Assembly (NCBI GenBank): GCA_015064665.1
Contig: SVRU01000042.1
Span: 1 to 23,647, forward strand
Origin: Oscillospiraceae bacterium
GTDB taxonomy: Bacteria; Bacillota_A; Clostridia; Oscillospirales; CAG-272
Reading direction: 5' to 3'
DNA: 23,647 bases
A program made the position numbers and the translations under genes. This document shows, piece after piece, positions 21,817 through 23,647 of the stretch (the first letter of the stretch is position 1; the number at the start of each line of letters is the position of its first letter). Under the pieces are notes generated by a model. It was not told the origin of the DNA. It saw nothing but the letters and a program-made list of their open reading frames with translations, and did not search any database.

Positions 21817-22683
21817 ATGAAGAAATCAAACGTATATTTTTTTAACGAACCTTTTCATATATCAATACGCCCGTATAAAGAGTCTGTTGTTAAGTATCAA
21901 AGCGATACAGCACGTATTTTGCATGAGGCGATAGAGATAAAATGTTTTTACGAAGGGAAATCTACTTTGCTGATAGAGTCAGATAAGATAGAAGTATCAG
22001 CCGGTGACATAGTAGTCGTCAACCCTTACGAGTTTCATCAAACGCTTGATGACGGAGGCGAAAACAGGGGAAAGTATCATCTTTTTATGGTTGAGCTTGA
22101 TTTTTTCTCCGGACTGAAAAACGTGGATATGGATCTGCGCCATTTCGTTTGCGAAAACAGAACTTCATTCAAAAACTACTATAAGCAAAATGGGGTTATG
22201 TTCAACATTTTATCCAAGGTTGTGAAAGAGCATGAAATTTCAGATGAATCCACCCGTCTTGCTATTTTTGGGCTTATGGCTGAATTTTTCGCGCAGCTTT
22301 TAAGATGCGGAAGAAACGAGGAACGTGAGCCAACAGACGATTCCGCTCATTATCAGAGTATAATTGCGCCTGCAATTGAAATGATCAGGGAAAGATATGC
22401 TGAATCGATCAGTCTTGAGGAGCTTGCCGAAGTCTGCAGTATCAGCAAGTTTCATTTTTGCCGTATCTTCAAAAAGGTTACGGAAATGAGCGTTATTCAG
22501 TACGTAAACAGCTACCGTCTTAAGATAGCCAATACCATGATAATAAACACGAATAAGCAAATAAGTGAAATTGCAAGCCTTTGCGGTTATGATGACGTAA
22601 GCTATTTTTGCAGAATTTACAAAAAGCATTTCGGCTGTACTCCCAAAAAGGCAAAGCTTGATAATTCTAACGTGAAGCCCTGA
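21817..22683 (+). CDS. AraC-family transcriptional regulator (amidohydrolase/DegT cluster)
   Basis: A 288-residue regulator. The N-terminal cupin-like domain (LHEAIEIKCFYEGKSTLLIE, AGDIVVVNPYEFHQTLDDGG) senses a ligand; the C-terminal AraC/XylS double helix-turn-helix is complete (SLEELAEVCSISKFHFCRIF, then ISEIASLCGYDDVSYFCRIY and the closing HFGCTPKKAK). The only ribosome site is a modest GGTGA a few bases upstream. No promoter with a usable start site is visible between the DegT terminator and the ATG, so expression may depend on readthrough or a weak promoter. Codon use is ordinary, unlike the enzyme genes before it. The element found upstream of the amidohydrolase operon, DegT and this gene makes it the best candidate for the local regulator. 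Confidence 0.9.
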   Translation: MKKSNVYFFNEPFHISIRPYKESVVKYQSDTARILHEAIEIKCFYEGKSTLLIESDKIEVSAGDIVVVNPYEFHQTLDDGGENRGKYHLFMVELDFFSGLKNVDMDLRHFVCENRTSFKNYYKQNGVMFNILSKVVKEHEISDESTRLAIFGLMAEFFAQLLRCGRNEEREPTDDSAHYQSIIAPAIEMIRERYAESISLEELAEVCSISKFHFCRIFKKVTEMSVIQYVNSYRLKIANTMIINTNKQISEIASLCGYDDVSYFCRIYKKHFGCTPKKAKLDNSNVKP

Positions 22684-22720
22684 TCCGTGTGAAAAATCCT
22701 TTCTTCTCCGCCAAAAAAAG

Positions 22721-22757
22721 AAAAATACGGCAACTCATTTGAGTATGCCGTATTTTT
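22721..22757. terminator. Bidirectional terminator after the second AraC gene
   Basis: AAAAATACGGCA (22721-22732) pairs with its complement at 22746-22757. The inner stem ACTC/GAGT and a four-base loop complete the hairpin, with one bulged A. It is T-tailed on both strands. The bases from 22758 to 22907 show no gene or clear signal. Confidence 0.88.
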
Positions 22758-22907
22758 GTGAAGAGGCGATAAAAAATATATTTTCGCTCGTTTTTGTTTA
22801 GATTTGAACCGACGTGTTTGAATCACATCGAAATGCAATTGCTTCTATAGCATTCGTAACGGTAAAACGATGATATCTAAAAGATTTAGGGGATTAGAGT
22901 CTAAAAA

Positions 22908-23225
22908 TTATTTTATTTCCTCACGAGTTCCATCATTATGAACTAATATCACGATAAATGAATTTGAGTACTTATCATTGTATGCATGCTTAGCTTTTTT
23001 GAAAATTCTGACAATACTGTCCCACTCACTTTTATATTTTTTTTGGACTTCCTCAAACGCAAAAAGCTCTATATAAGATGGATCGCCCAACATATCTGTA
23101 AGACAATCCCATAACGCGTCGGTGTTTCCTCCATAATAGTCGGGAAAATCCAAATCACGTTTTAATACCTCGTGGATTTCGATGTAGTACTTAACTTTTG
23201 AAAAGTCAACTGTGTATTTTTCCAT
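22908..23225 (-). CDS. Barstar-family ribonuclease inhibitor (immunity protein)
   Basis: A 105-residue protein of the barstar family, small alpha/beta proteins that bind and block a cognate secreted ribonuclease. The family signature FPDYYGGNTDALWDCL is plain at residues 27-42, followed by the helix and edge strand SNSFIVILVHN. Length is typical (about 90-110). AAGGTG about six bases upstream of the ATG serves as ribosome site. It lies 17 bases after a stop codon of an upstream same-strand reading frame, so it was probably the second gene of a toxin-immunity pair. No barnase-like sequence is recognisable in the visible upstream part. It may be an orphan or protect against a different nuclease. 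Confidence 0.9.
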   Translation of the reverse strand: MEKYTVDFSKVKYYIEIHEVLKRDLDFPDYYGGNTDALWDCLTDMLGDPSYIELFAFEEVQKKYKSEWDSIVRIFKKAKHAYNDKYSNSFIVILVHNDGTREEIK

Positions 23226-23242
23226 CTTGTCACCTTACTTTG

Positions 23243-23359
23243 TTATTTCATAGTTTCGCTTTTAAAAAGAGCGTCAGGGAATCCGGGGTCTTGACGAATC
23301 CATTTACCATTGTTTTTTATCGCCCTTTTATGGGTAATAACTGTAATTTTGATACAAAA
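23243..23359 (-). other. In-frame continuation after a TGA, possible C-terminus of a broken gene
   Basis: After the TGA at 23360-23362 the same frame stays open for 38 codons and ends with TAA at 23243-23245, just before the barstar ribosome site. The translation (for example KNNGKWIRQDPGFPDALF) looks protein-like, while the other two frames are closed. This suggests the upstream gene once ran to 23243 and was cut by a nonsense mutation; chance openness cannot be excluded. Confidence 0.4.
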
Positions 23360-23647
23360 TCAATCGAAATCAAAAGAGCTATACCCTTGCAAATGCATGC
23401 TATTGAGTACGCTGATCCACAATTCTTCTTGGCTTGGATCGGCATGAAATGTGATTTTTGGATTGGTATGAAAGGTTATCTTCCAACCATCTGATTTCGT
23501 TCGATCACAAATGTATTTCAGCTTTGACTTTTTAACAGATTTGCTTTTACACCAGCTCTTATAAGCTTCATAATAATTGATATTTGTAGAAGTTCCTTCG
23601 TTGTCAACATATAAAATTCCGGCTTGGTCAATTTTTTGAATGTTAGA
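23360..23647 (-). CDS. Partial hypothetical protein, 5' end beyond the window
   Basis: Ninety-five codons enter from the right edge and stop at TGA 23360-23362. The visible part (SNIQKIDQAGILYVDNEGTS... SDGWKITFHTNPKITFHADP... ending GYSSFDFD) is Lys-rich at first and beta-rich later. I do not recognise a family; barnase motifs are not seen. It is in line with the barstar gene downstream, so it could be the toxin partner or another immunity protein. Start, full length and any secretion domain lie outside the window. Confidence 0.55.
   Translation of the reverse strand, partial: SNIQKIDQAGILYVDNEGTSTNINYYEAYKSWCKSKSVKKSKLKYICDRTKSDGWKITFHTNPKITFHADPSQEELWISVLNSMHLQGYSSFDFD

Noticed and set aside
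22795..22840. tRNA-like T-loop (GGTTCAAATCT on the minus strand)
   Set aside because: The bases after the loop cannot pair to form a T stem, and no acceptor, D or anticodon arms are found nearby.
23360..23362. UGA as selenocysteine or a reassigned codon
   Set aside because: No SECIS-like hairpin was evident just downstream, and TGA ends well-identified genes elsewhere in the window (for example mglB and the rhamnosidase).

Overview
The window looks like chromosomal DNA of an uncultured, moderately AT-rich, Gram-positive-type anaerobe, probably a gut Clostridia/Firmicutes member. This rests on strong AGGAG-type ribosome binding sites, sigma-A promoters of the TTGAAA-17-TAAAAT kind (often with an extended TGn -10), U-tailed hairpin terminators, lipobox lipoproteins, frequent AGA/ATA codons and a soluble-enzyme glycoside metabolism. 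No rRNA, tRNA, CRISPR array, transposase or phage gene was found. No gene-free stretch exceeds 300 bases.

Layout. (1) 1-5234, surface and membrane: an eight-repeat InlB/Flg_new-type lipoprotein (-), the mechanosensitive channel MscL (+), and a 762-residue secreted protein of unknown function (+) behind a perfect-consensus promoter. (2) 5194-9060 (-): a complete galactose/glucose-type ABC importer, mglB-mglA-mglC, with a possible palindromic operator upstream. (3) 9076-10763 (+): a COG2509-type FAD dehydrogenase. (4) 10798-15929: an AraC regulator (-) diverging from a four-gene operon (+) of two SGNH esterases, a GH78 alpha-L-rhamnosidase and an RpiB/LacAB-like isomerase. This suggests intracellular breakdown of acylated rhamnosides. 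(5) 15981-22683: a LarA-family nickel-pincer racemase/epimerase (-) diverging from three tandem amidohydrolase paralogues (+), then a DegT/DnrJ/EryC1-type PLP enzyme (+) and a second AraC regulator (+). (6) 22908-23647 (-): a barstar-like protein preceded by a partial gene cut by the window edge, with an in-frame TGA.

The most interesting part is region 5. A 20-bp element, AGCAA-N4-ATCCTAAAAAA, sits at exactly the same distance (34 bp, start to start) upstream of the -35 boxes of both the amidohydrolase operon and the DegT gene. A near-copy in reverse orientation lies just upstream of the second AraC gene. The first copy also lies between the amidohydrolase promoter and the divergent larA promoter. 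Together with strong codon bias, this points to one highly expressed, co-regulated pathway (LarA homologue, three amidohydrolases, PLP aminotransferase, AraC regulator) that I cannot match to a described system. Its substrate cannot be read from the sequence; a hydroxy-acid/lactone or amino-sugar route next to rhamnoside breakdown is a guess.
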